Source of the DNA: an uncultured Bacteroidota bacterium
GTDB taxonomy: Bacteria; Bacteroidota; Bacteroidia; Bacteroidales; P3
Reading direction: 5' to 3'
Length of the DNA: 64,000 nt
Assembly: GCA_902774395.1 (NCBI GenBank)
Contig: CACYIK010000002.1
Coordinates: 124,001-188,000 of the forward strand
Positions 26,132-35,673 of the stretch are shown here, one piece after another (the stretch's first letter is position 1; every line of letters starts with the position of its first letter). The position numbers and the translations under genes are program-made. The notes under the pieces are model-generated. The model saw only the letters and a list, made by a program, of their open reading frames with translations, made no database searches and was not told the DNA's origin.

Positions 26132-27283
26132 GTGAGCAAAGGGAATGAGTTAAAGCCGCGGATAGGCTTTTTCGGCCGCCGCAACGTGGGCAAGAGCACG
26201 ATGATAAACTGGTTGACAGGCCAGCAGATTGCCATCGTCAGCGACACCGCCGGCACCACCACCGACCCCGTGCGCAAGAGCATGGAGATTGGCGGCATAG
26301 GACCTGTGGTGCTCGTCGATACCGCCGGCATCGACGACGAGGGCGAGCTGGGCCGCCAGCGTGTGGAGAAGAGTATGGCGGCACTGGCCGAGGTAGACCT
26401 GGCGCTGCTGCTCTACACCGAGGACAACTACGGAGAGCCCGAGGAGACAGTGGAGCGCTGGTGCCGCGAGCACGGAACCCCGATGCTGAAAATACTCACC
26501 AAAGCCGCTCCCCTCGACAAAGAGGCCTTGATAGCAAAGATAAAAGAGACCTTGCCCGAGAGCGCCTATCGCGGCCGCTCGCTGCTGGGCGATGTCGTCC
26601 ACCAGGGCGACACGGTGGTGCTCGTCACCCCCATCGACTCGTCGGCCCCCGAAGGGCGCATGATCTTGCCACAGGTGCAGGTGCTGCGCGACCTGATGGA
26701 CATCCACGCACAAGCTTTCTTCTGCCAACCCGAGGAGCTGCCGTCGACATTGGCAGCACTCAAAGAGTCTCCCCGGCTGGTCGTCACCGATAGTCAGGCT
26801 TTTCAGCGCGTGAACGCGCTGACACCAGACGAAGTGCCCCTCACTTCTTTTAGTGTCGTATTGGCGCGACAGAAGGGCCTTTTCAAGGAATACCTGGAGG
26901 GAACCCGTAAAATCGGTGACCTGCAGGATGGCGACCGAGTGCTGATGCTCGAGAGCTGCACACACAACGTCACCTGCGAGGACATCGGCCGCGTGAAGCT
27001 GCCCGCAGCGCTGAAGAAAGCCACCGGCAAAGACCTCCAGTTTGACATCCTTGCTGGCAACGACGCAATTCCTCATTCCTCATTCCTCATTTCTAATTAC
27101 AGCCTCGTCATCCAATGCGGCGGCTGCGTGATTACCGCCCAGCAGGTGAAGGCACGGCTGCTGCCGGCGTTGGAGGCCGGCGTGCCGGTGAGCAACTACG
27201 GGTTGGCATTGGCCTGGTGCAACGGCATCTTCGACAGAGCAACGAGAATATTTTCACACGAATTTCCACGAATTAACCATTAA
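26132..27283 (+). CDS. hydF: [FeFe]-hydrogenase maturation GTPase HydF
   Basis: HydF is the GTPase scaffold on which the 2Fe subcluster of [FeFe]-hydrogenase is assembled before transfer to HydA. G-domain motifs are present: FGRRNVGKST (P-loop), DTAGTTTDPV and VDTAGIDDEGE. The C-terminal cluster-binding residues are in ESCTHNVTCEDIGR and QCGGCVITAQQ, which separates it from Der/Era GTPases. The start is GTG 26132. A CATTCCT repeat (27067-27099) inserts AIPHSSFLISNYS in frame just before the CGGC strand. The partner genes hydE, hydG and hydA are not in this window. Confidence 0.95.
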   Translation: MSKGNELKPRIGFFGRRNVGKSTMINWLTGQQIAIVSDTAGTTTDPVRKSMEIGGIGPVVLVDTAGIDDEGELGRQRVEKSMAALAEVDLALLLYTEDNYGEPEETVERWCREHGTPMLKILTKAAPLDKEALIAKIKETLPESAYRGRSLLGDVVHQGDTVVLVTPIDSSAPEGRMILPQVQVLRDLMDIHAQAFFCQPEELPSTLAALKESPRLVVTDSQAFQRVNALTPDEVPLTSFSVVLARQKGLFKEYLEGTRKIGDLQDGDRVLMLESCTHNVTCEDIGRVKLPAALKKATGKDLQFDILAGNDAIPHSSFLISNYSLVIQCGGCVITAQQVKARLLPALEAGVPVSNYGLALAWCNGIFDRATRIFSHEFPRINH

Positions 27284-27331
27284 TTAATTCATGGATAATT
27301 ATATGGTAATTTGTGTTAAACTACTAAGAAT

Positions 27332-27853
27332 ATGATTGATGTAAATAAAAAACCATCCTTGTCGATTATTGTGGCCATGGCGCAGAACCGCGCCATTGGC
27401 AAGGACAACGACCTCATGTGGCACCTCAGCAGCGACCTGAAGCGTTTCAAACAACTCACCACGGGACACCCCGTCGTCATGGGCCGTCGCACCTGGGAGA
27501 GTCTGCCCAAGCGGCCGCTGCCCGGCCGTCGCAATATCGTGCTCACGCAGAACCCCGATTTTGAAGCGGCAGGTGCCGAGGTGGTGCATAGCGTGAACGG
27601 CCTCTTCGAGGCGCTGAAAGACTGCGACGACGAAGTGTTTGTCATGGGAGGCGCTTCCATCTACCAGCTCCTTCTCCCCTTCACGAACAGGCTGTATGTC
27701 ACACAGGTATACAAAGATTTCGACGGCGACGTCTTCTTCCCGACCATCGACATGTCGGAATTCAACCTGGTGAAACTGAGCGAGCCCATGTTTGACGAGG
27801 CTAGCGAACTGGATTACGCCTACGAAGAATACGACAGAAAACCCAGGATTTAA
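27332..27853 (+). CDS. folA: Dihydrofolate reductase
   Basis: FolA reduces dihydrofolate with NADPH. Family motifs are SLSIIVAMAQNRAIGKDNDLMWHLSSDLKRFK (the catalytic acidic residue is the Asp of SSDLKRFK, preceded by the WHL loop), HPVVMGRRTWESL, RRNIVLTQNP and EVFVMGGASIYQ. At 173 residues it has normal length. The MIDVNKKP start is at an ATG 48 bases after hydF. It is followed by the AATTCGCCGTT element. Confidence 0.97.
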   Translation: MIDVNKKPSLSIIVAMAQNRAIGKDNDLMWHLSSDLKRFKQLTTGHPVVMGRRTWESLPKRPLPGRRNIVLTQNPDFEAAGAEVVHSVNGLFEALKDCDDEVFVMGGASIYQLLLPFTNRLYVTQVYKDFDGDVFFPTIDMSEFNLVKLSEPMFDEASELDYAYEEYDRKPRI

Positions 27854-27855
27854 TG

Positions 27856-28066
27856 TAACGGCGAATTTTACAAATTATACTAATTGCTACGCAGTACAGA
27901 ATTACAAGCTAATTACCCGAATTGTGCTGGCGCAAGCCCATTAATTAGGGTAATTCGCCCGAAATTGACCCGCGGCAGCCTAATTCGCTAAATTAGTGTA
28001 ATTCGCCGTTAAAAAAAAAGTGTAATTCGCCGTTAAAAAATAGTGTAATTCGCCGTTAAAAAGAAA
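27856..28066. repeat. AATTCGCCGTT element with inverted ends, long copy
   Basis: The folA-cinA gap opens with AACGGCGAATT (27857-27867) and carries its reverse complement AATTCGCCGTT at 28000-28010. Two further tandem copies of the right end follow (28024-28034 and 28047-28057, period 23-24). The inner part holds AATTCGCCCGAAATTGACC, shared with 19504-19577. There is no open frame. The form resembles a small non-coding mobile element with terminal inverted repeats. Confidence 0.75.
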
Positions 28067-28070
28067 TAAC

Positions 28071-29321
28071 ATGAACGTTACAATCATCAATATCGGTGAC
28101 GAGCTGCTTATCGGGCAGGTGGTGAACACCAATGCCTCGACGATGAGCCGTCTGCTCACCGCTGCGGGCATGGAGGTGCGGAAGACCCTGGTGGTAGGCG
28201 ACGAGCGACAGGCCATCTGGGACGCCGTCGACGAAGCCATGCACACCTCGGATGCCGTGCTGGTCACCGGCGGCCTCGGCCCCACCAAGGACGACATCAC
28301 CAAGAAGCTGCTGTGTGAGTATTTCAACTCAGAGCTGGTGGAAAACGACATGGCGCTACAGAATGTAAAGCGCATCTTCGAGAGCCGTGGCTATGAGCTG
28401 ACTCCCGTCAACCGCGCCCAGGCGCTGGTGCCCAAATGCTGCGAGGTGCTCAACAACGACCTCGGCACGGCACCCTGCATGTTTTTCCCGTCGACAGAGT
28501 CGACGGGCTCGGTGCTGGTGTCGCTGCCCGGCGTGCCCTTCGAGATGGAGTGGCTGATGCGTAACCGTGTCATCCCCAAGCTGCAGGAGACATTCCATAC
28601 AGACATCATCATCACCAAGAACATCCTGGTGCAAGGCATCGGCGAGTCGTTCCTGAGCGACCTCATCGAGCCGTGGGAGCTGTCGCTGCCGGAGAATGTC
28701 AAGCTGGCGTACCTGCCAGTGGCAGGGATGACCAAGCTGAGACTGACTTATCGGAGTAATCTGAATAATCAGAGTAATCTGAATAATCTGACAAAAGGTC
28801 TTTATGAGCTGGCCGGCAAATACATCGTTGGCGAGGACTGCGAGACGCTGGACGAGCTGGTGCATAAGACGCTCATCGAGCGAGGGCTCACGCTGGCTAC
28901 CGCCGAGAGCTGCACGGGTGGCAACATCGCCCGCCTGCTGACGGCACAAGCAGGTGCCTCGGCCTACTTCAAAGGCGGCGTGGTGGCCTACAGCAACGAG
29001 GTGAAAGAGAGTGCTCTCGGCGTGAAGCACAGCACCCTGGAGGCTCACGGTGCCGTGAGCGAGGAGACCGTCCGCGAGATGGTCGAGGGTGTCCGCACAC
29101 GCCTCGGTGCCGACCTCGCCATCGCCACCACCGGCATCGCCGGTCCCGACGGCGGCACAGCCGAGAAACCCGTGGGCACGGTGTGGATTGCCGTGGCCGA
29201 CGCCACACACACCGAGGCCAAGCTGCTGCAGTTCGGAGCCAACAGGAGGCAGCAGAACATCGACCGCTCGACCAACCAAGCTTACGCAATGCTAATACGT
29301 CTGATATGTCAAAAGGACTGA
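28071..29321 (+). CDS. cinA: CinA-family protein, NMN amidohydrolase-like C-terminus
   Basis: The N-terminal MoCF/COG1058 domain (IINIGDELLIGQVVNTNAS, VLVTGGLGPTKDD) is linked to ADP-ribose pyrophosphatase activity. The C-terminal CinA/PncC domain (ATAESCTGGNIARLLT, KGGVVAYSNEVK, IAGPDGGTAEKPVGTVWIA) deamidates nicotinamide mononucleotide for pyridine-nucleotide recycling. At 416 residues it has the standard two-domain length. A repeat at 28752-28791 (RSNLNNQSNLNN) lies in the linker after MTKLRLTY. The downstream gene begins inside its last codons. Confidence 0.95.
   Translation: MNVTIINIGDELLIGQVVNTNASTMSRLLTAAGMEVRKTLVVGDERQAIWDAVDEAMHTSDAVLVTGGLGPTKDDITKKLLCEYFNSELVENDMALQNVKRIFESRGYELTPVNRAQALVPKCCEVLNNDLGTAPCMFFPSTESTGSVLVSLPGVPFEMEWLMRNRVIPKLQETFHTDIIITKNILVQGIGESFLSDLIEPWELSLPENVKLAYLPVAGMTKLRLTYRSNLNNQSNLNNLTKGLYELAGKYIVGEDCETLDELVHKTLIERGLTLATAESCTGGNIARLLTAQAGASAYFKGGVVAYSNEVKESALGVKHSTLEAHGAVSEETVREMVEGVRTRLGADLAIATTGIAGPDGGTAEKPVGTVWIAVADATHTEAKLLQFGANRRQQNIDRSTNQAYAMLIRLICQKD
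28752..28791 (+). repeat. In-frame AGTAATCTGAATAATC repeat in cinA
   Basis: Two and a half 16-base units (two 8-mers each) encode SNLNNQSNLNN between the two CinA domains. Confidence 0.8.
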
Positions 29322-29683
29322 TAACAATACTGATGCTCGTGGTGAGCAACGTCTTCATGACCTTCGCCTGGTATGGCAACCTGAAGCTGCAGCAGATGAA
29401 CGTCATAAAGGACTGGCCGTTGATAGCCATCATCGCCCTGTCGTGGGGAATGGCCTTCTTCGAGTATTCCTTCATGATACCGGCCAACCGAATCGGTAGC
29501 CAGATTACCGGCGGCCCGTTCTCGCTGATGGAGCTGAAAATCATCCAGGAATGTGTCTCGCTGCTGGTCTTCACGGTCATCGTGGCCACGGTCTTCAAAG
29601 GCGAGCCCATCCGCTGGAACCACCTCGTCAGCTTCGGCTGCATCGTTCTGGCCGTCGTCTTCGCCTTTTGGAAAACGAAATAA
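29306..29683 (+). CDS. DUF486 small membrane protein
   Basis: A 125-residue protein with four hydrophobic segments, starting MSKGLITILMLVVSNVFMTFAWYGNLK. The blocks FEYSFMIPANRIGSQ and FSLMELKIIQECVSLLVF are typical of DUF486 (DMT-superfamily-like). Substrate unknown. The ATG at 29306 overlaps the cinA 3' end by 16 bases in another frame, indicating translational coupling. Confidence 0.9.
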   Translation: MSKGLITILMLVVSNVFMTFAWYGNLKLQQMNVIKDWPLIAIIALSWGMAFFEYSFMIPANRIGSQITGGPFSLMELKIIQECVSLLVFTVIVATVFKGEPIRWNHLVSFGCIVLAVVFAFWKTK

Positions 29684-29692
29684 CCAAACGAC

Positions 29693-30268
29693 ATGATTAC
29701 CACCCCTCTACTCAAAAGACTCGTTGGTAACACGATTCAATTGTTCGACCGTCGGAACCGAAATCAGAAACAAATCAAAGGCTACAGCAAGACTACTGAG
29801 TTCAAAGCCCGCAGTAGTGCCTGGTTCCTGATAGTATTCTACATTGCTATGCTAGTGTTTTGGGCGTATTTAATCATTGCACAACCGTTCGTCGAACATG
29901 ATGGCTTTAACTTTTGGGATTTGCTAGGGTGGATTATCCTTTATTGCCTACCCGTTTTCTGCATTCTCTATCTGCGGCAAACTATCTCTATGCGGAAAGC
30001 GAGAATCGTCGTGGGGCCTGAGAAGTTGGTGCTGGACGGAGCCTTTGAAGATACACGCAGAAGAAAGCGTTATCCCTTGCTGTACACAAGCGACATGATT
30101 GTGGAAATACCGTGGGAAGAGGTTTCTCTCATAAAAATTGACTACTATTCTTTTCTATTATTCGTAGAGACAAAAAACCACGAACGATACATGATGCCCT
30201 ATGGATACTTCAGCACCAAGGTAAGTAGGGAAATTGCCAAATATCACAAAATAGAGGCTGATTCATGA
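29693..30268 (+). CDS. Membrane protein with a PH-like C-terminal domain
   Basis: A 191-residue protein I cannot name. Two hydrophobic helices (about residues 44-64 and 76-93: [34 protein letters not shown]) are followed by a soluble domain whose strand pattern ([39 protein letters not shown]) resembles bacterial PH-like domains. The N-terminus is basic. It starts 9 bases after the DUF486 gene and overlaps the next start by 4 bases, so it belongs to the same transcript. Its DNA looks AT-richer than its neighbours. Confidence 0.7.
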   Translation: MITTPLLKRLVGNTIQLFDRRNRNQKQIKGYSKTTEFKARSSAWFLIVFYIAMLVFWAYLIIAQPFVEHDGFNFWDLLGWIILYCLPVFCILYLRQTISMRKARIVVGPEKLVLDGAFEDTRRRKRYPLLYTSDMIVEIPWEEVSLIKIDYYSFLLFVETKNHERYMMPYGYFSTKVSREIAKYHKIEADS

Positions 30269-32361
30269 AGAAAATTATCTATATCGCCCTGCTGCCGCTA
30301 TTGCTGGCGGCGTGCGCCACGAGGCCGGACAGGCTCTACTTGACGGACTGGACTCTAAATTATCAGGGGAAGTTGTACCCGGCTACGGTGCCGGGATTTG
30401 TCCATACAGACCTGATGGACAACGGACTTATCCCCGACCCTTTTTACGGCACCAACGAGGATTCGGTGCAGCGGTTCAAGGATAATTCCGGGTTTTATCA
30501 TTATCTCACCTGCGTCAGCCTCAAGGACCTGCCAAAAGGAGACACCCTCTGGCTGGTCTTCGAGGGTCTGGCAGGAAGGGTTTTTGTTGCCGATGTGTGG
30601 ATTGACGAATATGGCGGATTCGCTCCGCGCGATTACCTGGCAAACAACATGTTTGTCGAACATGTCATCCCCTTTGACATGAAGAAAGACCCCTTTGTCT
30701 ATAGTGAGGGTGCCGACAGTCTGGGAATTGTCCTTAACTTTCTGATACCATTATCGGAGGAGGATGAATATAGCGAGGAAGAGTACGGCATCCCGCTGCC
30801 CGACCGCCGCGCTTTCACCCGCATCGCCCCCTACCAACAGGGTTGGGACTGGGGCCCGAAGCTGCCCACCTGCGGCATCTGGAAGCCTGTGTATATCACC
30901 AACAAACGTCCGACTACTCAGAATACTCCGACTATTCAGAATACTCCGAAAGTGGAGCTCCGGCAGGAGCAGGACAGCATAGGCCAATCTTTCACCTTCT
31001 ACAAAGACGGCAAACCCCTCTTCATCAAGGGTGCCAACTGGATTCCCGTCCACTCGTTCCCCGTCCTCGACAGCGCCAACCGCGCCCGCTACCGCCACCT
31101 GCTCTGCTCCGCCAAGGAGGCGGGATTCAACATGCTGCGCGTGTGGGGCGGCGGCATCTACGAGCACGACTACTTCTTCGACCTCTGCGACTCGCTGGAC
31201 CTGATGGTCTGGATGGATTTTAATTTCTCCACCATGCTCTACCCCGACGACTCGCTGATGCTGGAGAGTATCAAAAAGGAAGCCTATCAAAATGTTACAA
31301 GGATAGCCAAGCACCCCTGCGTCGTCCTCTGGTGCGGCAACAACGAGGTGAAGAACGGCTGGGAAGACTGGGGCTGGCAAGGAGTCTACAACTGGACGCC
31401 CGAACAACGCGCCCGCCTACAGCACGGGATAGACACTATTTTTGGTTATAGTGAGAATAGTAACCATAGTGACAATAGTATCTTGGCGCAAGCCGTCCGC
31501 GACTGTGACCCGTTGCAGCGCCCCTATATCACCACCTCGCCGCTCTACGGCTGGGGTCACCCCGAGTGCGTCACCCATGGCGACAGCCACTACTGGGGCG
31601 TCTGGTGGGGCGAGGAGTCCTTCGAGAAATACGCCGAGAAGACGGGGCGTTTCATGTCAGAGTATGGGTTCCAGAGCTATCCCATGATCACCACCATCCG
31701 CCGTTTCTGTCCTGAAGACCAGCTCTACATAGACTCTCCCACGATGCGTAGCCACCAGAAGCACGGCCGTGGCCGCGAGATCATCGACAAGGCCATGCGG
31801 CAGTACTACGGCTTCGACAGCCACACGCTGAACCTCGAGGACTACGCCTATGTCTCCCAACTCCTGCAAGCCTGGGGAACAGGCTACGGCATCTTCCAGC
31901 ATATCAAGCAACAGCCCCACTGCATGGGCACCCTCTACTGGCAGCTCAACGACTGCTGGCCCGTGGCCTCGTGGAGCAGCATCGACTACTACGGCAACTG
32001 GAAAGCACTGCACTACAGGGTGAAAGAGCTATATGCCGACGATGTCAACTTGAATAAATGGGAACAATATTATAATGTATATCCCAAAGACCGCACCTAC
32101 CCCGAGCCTCGCTATAATTCTCAATTCTCAATTCAAAATTCTCAATTAGAGACCACGATAGTGGCCGAAACTGACCTCTACGACCTCTACCTCGACACCG
32201 ACCCGCATATCGACGGCCACTTCGACCGCAACTTCGTCGACCTGCGTGCCGGCGAGACCCTCCATACAACATTTTACCCTGCCGACCCCAAGGTGGATGT
32301 CAGCAGGGTAAAAGTCAAGGTCAAGACCCTAAACGAGGTCTTTATTTATCATCCCGAATGA
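30265..32361 (+). CDS. GH2 beta-mannosidase-like lipoprotein, shortened
   Basis: A glycoside hydrolase family 2 enzyme with lipobox (LLPLLLAAC), so probably attached to the outer or inner membrane from the periplasm or surface. The N-terminal jelly-roll ([44 protein letters not shown]), acid/base WCGNNE and nucleophile region [10 protein letters not shown] are intact. After KPVYITN the expected Ig-like domain is missing; only a repeat segment [13 protein letters not shown] (30911-30948) joins the jelly-roll to [12 protein letters not shown] and the barrel. Length is 698, where full Bacteroides homologues are usually about 830-870. Further repeats add [11 protein letters not shown] (31444-31481) and [10 protein letters not shown] (32111-32149). 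The 3' end overlaps the opposite gene by 20 bases. Confidence 0.88.
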   Translation: MKKIIYIALLPLLLAACATRPDRLYLTDWTLNYQGKLYPATVPGFVHTDLMDNGLIPDPFYGTNEDSVQRFKDNSGFYHYLTCVSLKDLPKGDTLWLVFEGLAGRVFVADVWIDEYGGFAPRDYLANNMFVEHVIPFDMKKDPFVYSEGADSLGIVLNFLIPLSEEDEYSEEEYGIPLPDRRAFTRIAPYQQGWDWGPKLPTCGIWKPVYITNKRPTTQNTPTIQNTPKVELRQEQDSIGQSFTFYKDGKPLFIKGANWIPVHSFPVLDSANRARYRHLLCSAKEAGFNMLRVWGGGIYEHDYFFDLCDSLDLMVWMDFNFSTMLYPDDSLMLESIKKEAYQNVTRIAKHPCVVLWCGNNEVKNGWEDWGWQGVYNWTPEQRARLQHGIDTIFGYSENSNHSDNSILAQAVRDCDPLQRPYITTSPLYGWGHPECVTHGDSHYWGVWWGEESFEKYAEKTGRFMSEYGFQSYPMITTIRRFCPEDQLYIDSPTMRSHQKHGRGREIIDKAMRQYYGFDSHTLNLEDYAYVSQLLQAWGTGYGIFQHIKQQPHCMGTLYWQLNDCWPVASWSSIDYYGNWKALHYRVKELYADDVNLNKWEQYYNVYPKDRTYPEPRYNSQFSIQNSQLETTIVAETDLYDLYLDTDPHIDGHFDRNFVDLRAGETLHTTFYPADPKVDVSRVKVKVKTLNEVFIYHPE
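30911..30948 (+). repeat. Repeat at the place of the missing GH2 Ig domain
   Basis: Two 18-base units (ACTACTCAGAATACTCCG-like) lie exactly at the domain junction. Confidence 0.85.
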
Positions 32362-32815
32362 TGTAGTCGACAGGCCAGGTGGCCACCATACGGAAGGTGA
32401 TAGGCTCGATATATCCCTCGGGCATCTCACCGTCGAGATCCTGCATCACGATGTAGACATGGCCGGGCAGGAGGTAGAACTTGATATTCTCGGCCACGAC
32501 CACCTGCGAACCGTCGGTCATAGTATAGGTGACGGGGCAGACATACGGCAGCGAGTACTGCTTGTTGCCGACATAGACATAGACATTCACATTGCCCCAG
32601 TCGAGCACAGTCTGTGTAAGGACAGGCCATTCAATCTCAGCCTGGAGATAACGGCCCTCGATGTTACTCCCGGGGAAGCTGGTCCAGTCGCTATCGACGA
32701 CGGTGACCGTTCCCACCTTGGTATTCATACTCTCGATGATGTACTCATCCTCGCAAGAAGTGGCCATCACACCAACAAATAATGTAGCCAACAAGGGCAT
32801 CAGAAGCTTTTTCAT
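32342..32815 (-). CDS. Small lipoprotein of unknown function
   Basis: A 157-residue predicted lipoprotein from ATG 32815 (an ATG two codons upstream also exists): [21 protein letters not shown] with a lipobox. The mature part is beta-rich ([51 protein letters not shown]), suggesting one immunoglobulin-like or jelly-roll domain. On the minus strand TATTTTTG (32860-32867) fits a -7 promoter element about 45 bases upstream. No family is recognised. Confidence 0.75.
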   Translation of the reverse strand: MKKLLMPLLATLFVGVMATSCEDEYIIESMNTKVGTVTVVDSDWTSFPGSNIEGRYLQAEIEWPVLTQTVLDWGNVNVYVYVGNKQYSLPYVCPVTYTMTDGSQVVVAENIKFYLLPGHVYIVMQDLDGEMPEGYIEPITFRMVATWPVDYIIRDDK

Positions 32816-33060
32816 AATCATTTTATTTTTGTGTTATTTGTTCCTCTTGTTTTCGAATGCAAAAATACGCAAAAAAGCGATAGGAAAAATCCTGTTTTTT
32901 GAATATTTTTCCTTTTCCATCACACAAGAACTGACTACCAGCGTTTTACAAAAAGTCATTTTTTTCTGTCGCGACGAAAAAAAATTTTCATTCCGACGTA
33001 ACATTTTCAACTTTTCTTCGTTACTAGGGATAAAAAGGCGTAAAAACCAATAGGTGAAGT

Positions 33061-33921
33061 ATGAGACAACTGAAGATTACCCATTCGATTACCAACCGCG
33101 ACATCAAGTCGTTGGACAAATACCTGCAAGATATCTGCAGCGAGGAACTGCTGACTCCCGAACAGGAGGTGCAGCTCGCCCAGCGTATCAAGCAGGGTGA
33201 CCAGGCGGCACTGGAGCGCCTCACCAAGGCCAACCTCCGATTCGTGGTCTCCGTCGCCAAGCAGTACCAGAACCAAGGTCTCTCGCTGCCCGACCTCATC
33301 AACGAGGGCAACGTGGGACTCATCAAAGCCGCCAAACGCTTCGACGAAACTCGAGGCTTCAAGTTCATCTCCTATGCTGTGTGGTGGATTCGCCAGAGCA
33401 TCCTCCAGGCTATCGCCGAGAACAGCCGCATCGTGCGTCTGCCCTCCAACCAGCTCGGCGCCCTCAACAAACTGAAGAAGGAAATCAGCAAGCTGGAGCA
33501 GCAGCTCGAGCGCCCGCCTTCAGAGGAAGAGCTGGCCGAACTGCTTGACATTCCCGAGGACAAAATCAAGGCCATCATGGGTATCAGCGGCCGTCATGTC
33601 TCCATCGACGCCCCCCTGGCCAGCGACGAGGATGTCAACTTCGTCGATGTGCTGCCCAACGAGGACACGCCCCCGACCGACAGCAAGCTCATGCAGGAGT
33701 CTCTCTCGCAAGAGATCGAGCGTAGCCTCTCCACCCTCACCGAGTACGAGCGCGAGGTCATCAAGATGTACTTCGGCATCGGCCTCCCCCACCCCCTGAG
33801 CCTCGACGAGATTGCCATGAAGTTCAACCTCACACGCGAGCGTGTGCGCCAGATTAAGGAGAAAGGCATCAAACGCCTCAAATCCAGCAGCAAGAGCAAG
33901 CACCTGAAGGCCTACTTGTAA
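33061..33921 (+). CDS. rpoD: Primary sigma factor RpoD (short form)
   Basis: The 286-residue primary sigma factor typical of Bacteroidetes, lacking region 1.1 and the large non-conserved region. Visible are region 1.2 ([25 protein letters not shown]), 2.1-2.4 ([47 protein letters not shown]), region 3 and the 4.2 helix-turn-helix ([27 protein letters not shown]). It reads the TTTG/TAnnTTTG promoters seen in this window. The 239-base gap upstream is AT-rich with no promoter match I would defend on the plus strand. Confidence 0.97.
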   Translation: MRQLKITHSITNRDIKSLDKYLQDICSEELLTPEQEVQLAQRIKQGDQAALERLTKANLRFVVSVAKQYQNQGLSLPDLINEGNVGLIKAAKRFDETRGFKFISYAVWWIRQSILQAIAENSRIVRLPSNQLGALNKLKKEISKLEQQLERPPSEEELAELLDIPEDKIKAIMGISGRHVSIDAPLASDEDVNFVDVLPNEDTPPTDSKLMQESLSQEIERSLSTLTEYEREVIKMYFGIGLPHPLSLDEIAMKFNLTRERVRQIKEKGIKRLKSSSKSKHLKAYL

Positions 33922-33958
33922 GGGTAAGAACTAAGAAGTAAGAGGTAAGAACTAAGAA
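33922..33958. repeat. Heptamer repeat, AAGAACT/AAGAAGT type
   Basis: Five units run from the rpoD stop into the rsmG start; the last unit contributes the GTG start codon of rsmG. Confidence 0.8.
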
Positions 33959-34579
33959 GTGGATTGTATATTAAAATATTTCCCGGAATTGACAGAGCGG
34001 CAGCGTGAGCAGTTTGCCGCTCTGTTGCCTTTGTACGAGGAATGGAATGCGCACATCAACGTCATCTCGCGCAAAGACATGGATCATTTCTACGAGCATC
34101 ATGTGCTCCACTCGCTGGCTATTGCCAAAGCCATGCCGTTTGCTCCGATGAGCGAGGTGCTCGACGTGGGTACCGGCGGCGGCTTCCCCGGCGTGCCCCT
34201 GGCCATCCTCTTCCCCGACGCCCGCTTCACACTCATCGACTCCATAGGCAAAAAAATCAAGGTGGTCTCCGATGTTATCGACAAAGTGGGACTCACCAAT
34301 ACCAAAGCCCAGCAAATACGGGCCGAGGAACTTGACGGCGAGTACGACTTCGTCGTTTCCCGCGCCGTCACCACCCTGGGAGAGTTCGTCCCCTGGGTGA
34401 AAAAGAAAATCTCCAAGACGCAATACAACACTCTCCGCAACGGCATCCTTTACCTCAAAGGAGGCGACCTCACCAACGAGCTCTTCCCCTTCCGTCACAA
34501 GGTGAAGACCTGGGACATCAACCAGTGGTTCGACGAGGAGTTTTTCGAGACAAAGAAGGTAATCTATCTTCCGCTGTGA
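33959..34579 (+). CDS. rsmG: 16S rRNA (guanine-527-N7)-methyltransferase
   Basis: RsmG (GidB) methylates N7 of G527 in 16S rRNA using SAM. Motifs are YEEWNAHINVISRKD and HVLHSLAIAKAM in the N-terminal helix region, the SAM loop VLDVGTGGGFPGVPLA, and FVVSRAVTTL. At 206 residues it has normal length. The start appears to be GTG 33959, whose bases belong to the heptamer repeat in front. It is followed by A/T-rich repeats and a hairpin terminator. Confidence 0.95.
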   Translation: MDCILKYFPELTERQREQFAALLPLYEEWNAHINVISRKDMDHFYEHHVLHSLAIAKAMPFAPMSEVLDVGTGGGFPGVPLAILFPDARFTLIDSIGKKIKVVSDVIDKVGLTNTKAQQIRAEELDGEYDFVVSRAVTTLGEFVPWVKKKISKTQYNTLRNGILYLKGGDLTNELFPFRHKVKTWDINQWFDEEFFETKKVIYLPL

Positions 34580-34626
34580 GGAATTAAAAATTAAAAATTA
34601 AAAATTAAGAATTAAGAATTAAGAAT
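34580..34626. repeat. Heptamer repeat, AATTAAA to AATTAAG
   Basis: Seven near-perfect units follow the rsmG stop codon and lead into the terminator stem. Confidence 0.9.
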
Positions 34627-34627
34627 T

Positions 34628-34657
34628 AGGGCTGACACAATGTTTTGCGTCAGCCCT
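34628..34657 (+). terminator. Hairpin terminator after rsmG
   Basis: AGGGCTGAC (34628-34636) pairs with GTCAGCCCT (34649-34657) around a 12-base loop. The tail ATTTCATC is weakly T-rich. It lies between repeat arrays and between convergent genes. Confidence 0.7.
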
Positions 34658-34658
34658 A

Positions 34659-34791
34659 TTTCATCACTCATCATTCATCACTCATCATTCATCACTCATC
34701 ATTCATCACTCATCACTTTCATTCATCACTCATCATTCATCACTCATCATTCATCACTCATCACTCATCATTCATCACTCATCATTCATCA
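34659..34791. repeat. Longest heptamer array, TCATCAC/TCATCAT
   Basis: About nineteen consecutive 7-base units of TCATCAC or TCATTCA phase, broken once near 34716 by CTTTCAT. It fills the gap up to the folD stop codon. It is not a CRISPR: there are no spacers. Confidence 0.95.
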
Positions 34792-35673
34792 CTATTTAGC
34801 GGCTTCGTGGCGTTTGTAGGCGGCCATGGTGTTCTGCAGCAGCGAGACAATGGTCAAAGGTCCCACGCCGCCGGGGACGGGAGTCACCCAGCTGCAGTGC
34901 TTGTCGACCTCGCTGTGTTTCACGTCGCCAATGACGCGGTAGCCGTTCTTCTTCGTGGCGTCGGGCACACGGTGGATACCCACGTCGACGACGACGGCAC
35001 CTTCCTTGACCATATCTTCGGTGACGAACTCGGGTTTGCCAATGGCGACAACGAGGATGTCGGCCTGGAGGCAGAGTTCCTTGAGGTTCTGCGTCTTGCT
35101 GTGGCACAGGGTGACGGTGCAGTCGAAACCCTTACGGCTCAGCAGGTTGGCCACGGGTGTTCCGACGATATTCGAGCGGCCGAGGACGACACAATGCTTG
35201 CCGGCGGTCTCAATACCATAGCGTTTGAGCAGTGTGCAGATGCCCATGGGGGTGGCGGGGAGGAAGCACTCCTCGCCGAGGACCATGCGGCCGATGTTGA
35301 TGGGGGTAAAGCCGTCGACGTCCTTGTCGGGCGAGATGGCATTGATAACCTTCTGCTCGTTGATATGTTTGGGCAGGGGCAGCTGTACGATGAAGCCGTC
35401 GATGTCGGGGTCGTTGTTGAGGAACGCTATCGTCTCCAGCAGTTGTGCCTCGGTGGTTTTCTCGCTCATGCGGTAGACACTGGAGGTGAAGCCCACCTCG
35501 TGGGAGGATTTCTCCTTGTTGGCGACATAGGTCATGCTGGCCCCGTCCTCGCCTACAATTACAGCGGCCAGATGGGGAGCACGGTGACCTTGCTGGGTCA
35601 GCGCACGCACCTCATTGGCTATCTCGTCCTTGATTTGCAAGGCCAACGCCTTGCCGTCCAATAATTCTGTCAT
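34792..35673 (-). CDS. folD: Methylenetetrahydrofolate dehydrogenase/cyclohydrolase
   Basis: FolD interconverts 5,10-methylene-, 5,10-methenyl- and 10-formyl-tetrahydrofolate. Motifs are [37 protein letters not shown] (catalytic Lys), [30 protein letters not shown] (NADP-binding) and [18 protein letters not shown] start at ATG 35673, giving about 293 residues, the family norm; frame-open sequence upstream belongs to the repeat-rich leader. TAG stop. Confidence 0.97.
   Translation of the reverse strand: MTELLDGKALALQIKDEIANEVRALTQQGHRAPHLAAVIVGEDGASMTYVANKEKSSHEVGFTSSVYRMSEKTTEAQLLETIAFLNNDPDIDGFIVQLPLPKHINEQKVINAISPDKDVDGFTPINIGRMVLGEECFLPATPMGICTLLKRYGIETAGKHCVVLGRSNIVGTPVANLLSRKGFDCTVTLCHSKTQNLKELCLQADILVVAIGKPEFVTEDMVKEGAVVVDVGIHRVPDATKKNGYRVIGDVKHSEVDKHCSWVTPVPGGVGPLTIVSLLQNTMAAYKRHEAAK

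Noticed and set aside
26132..27283. Assignment of this GTPase to Der/EngA or Era
   Set aside because: There is one G domain only, and the CTHN and CGGC cluster motifs are specific to HydF.
34659..34791. Regular array that could be taken for a CRISPR
   Set aside because: Units are 7 bases, contiguous and without spacers, and no cas gene is nearby.
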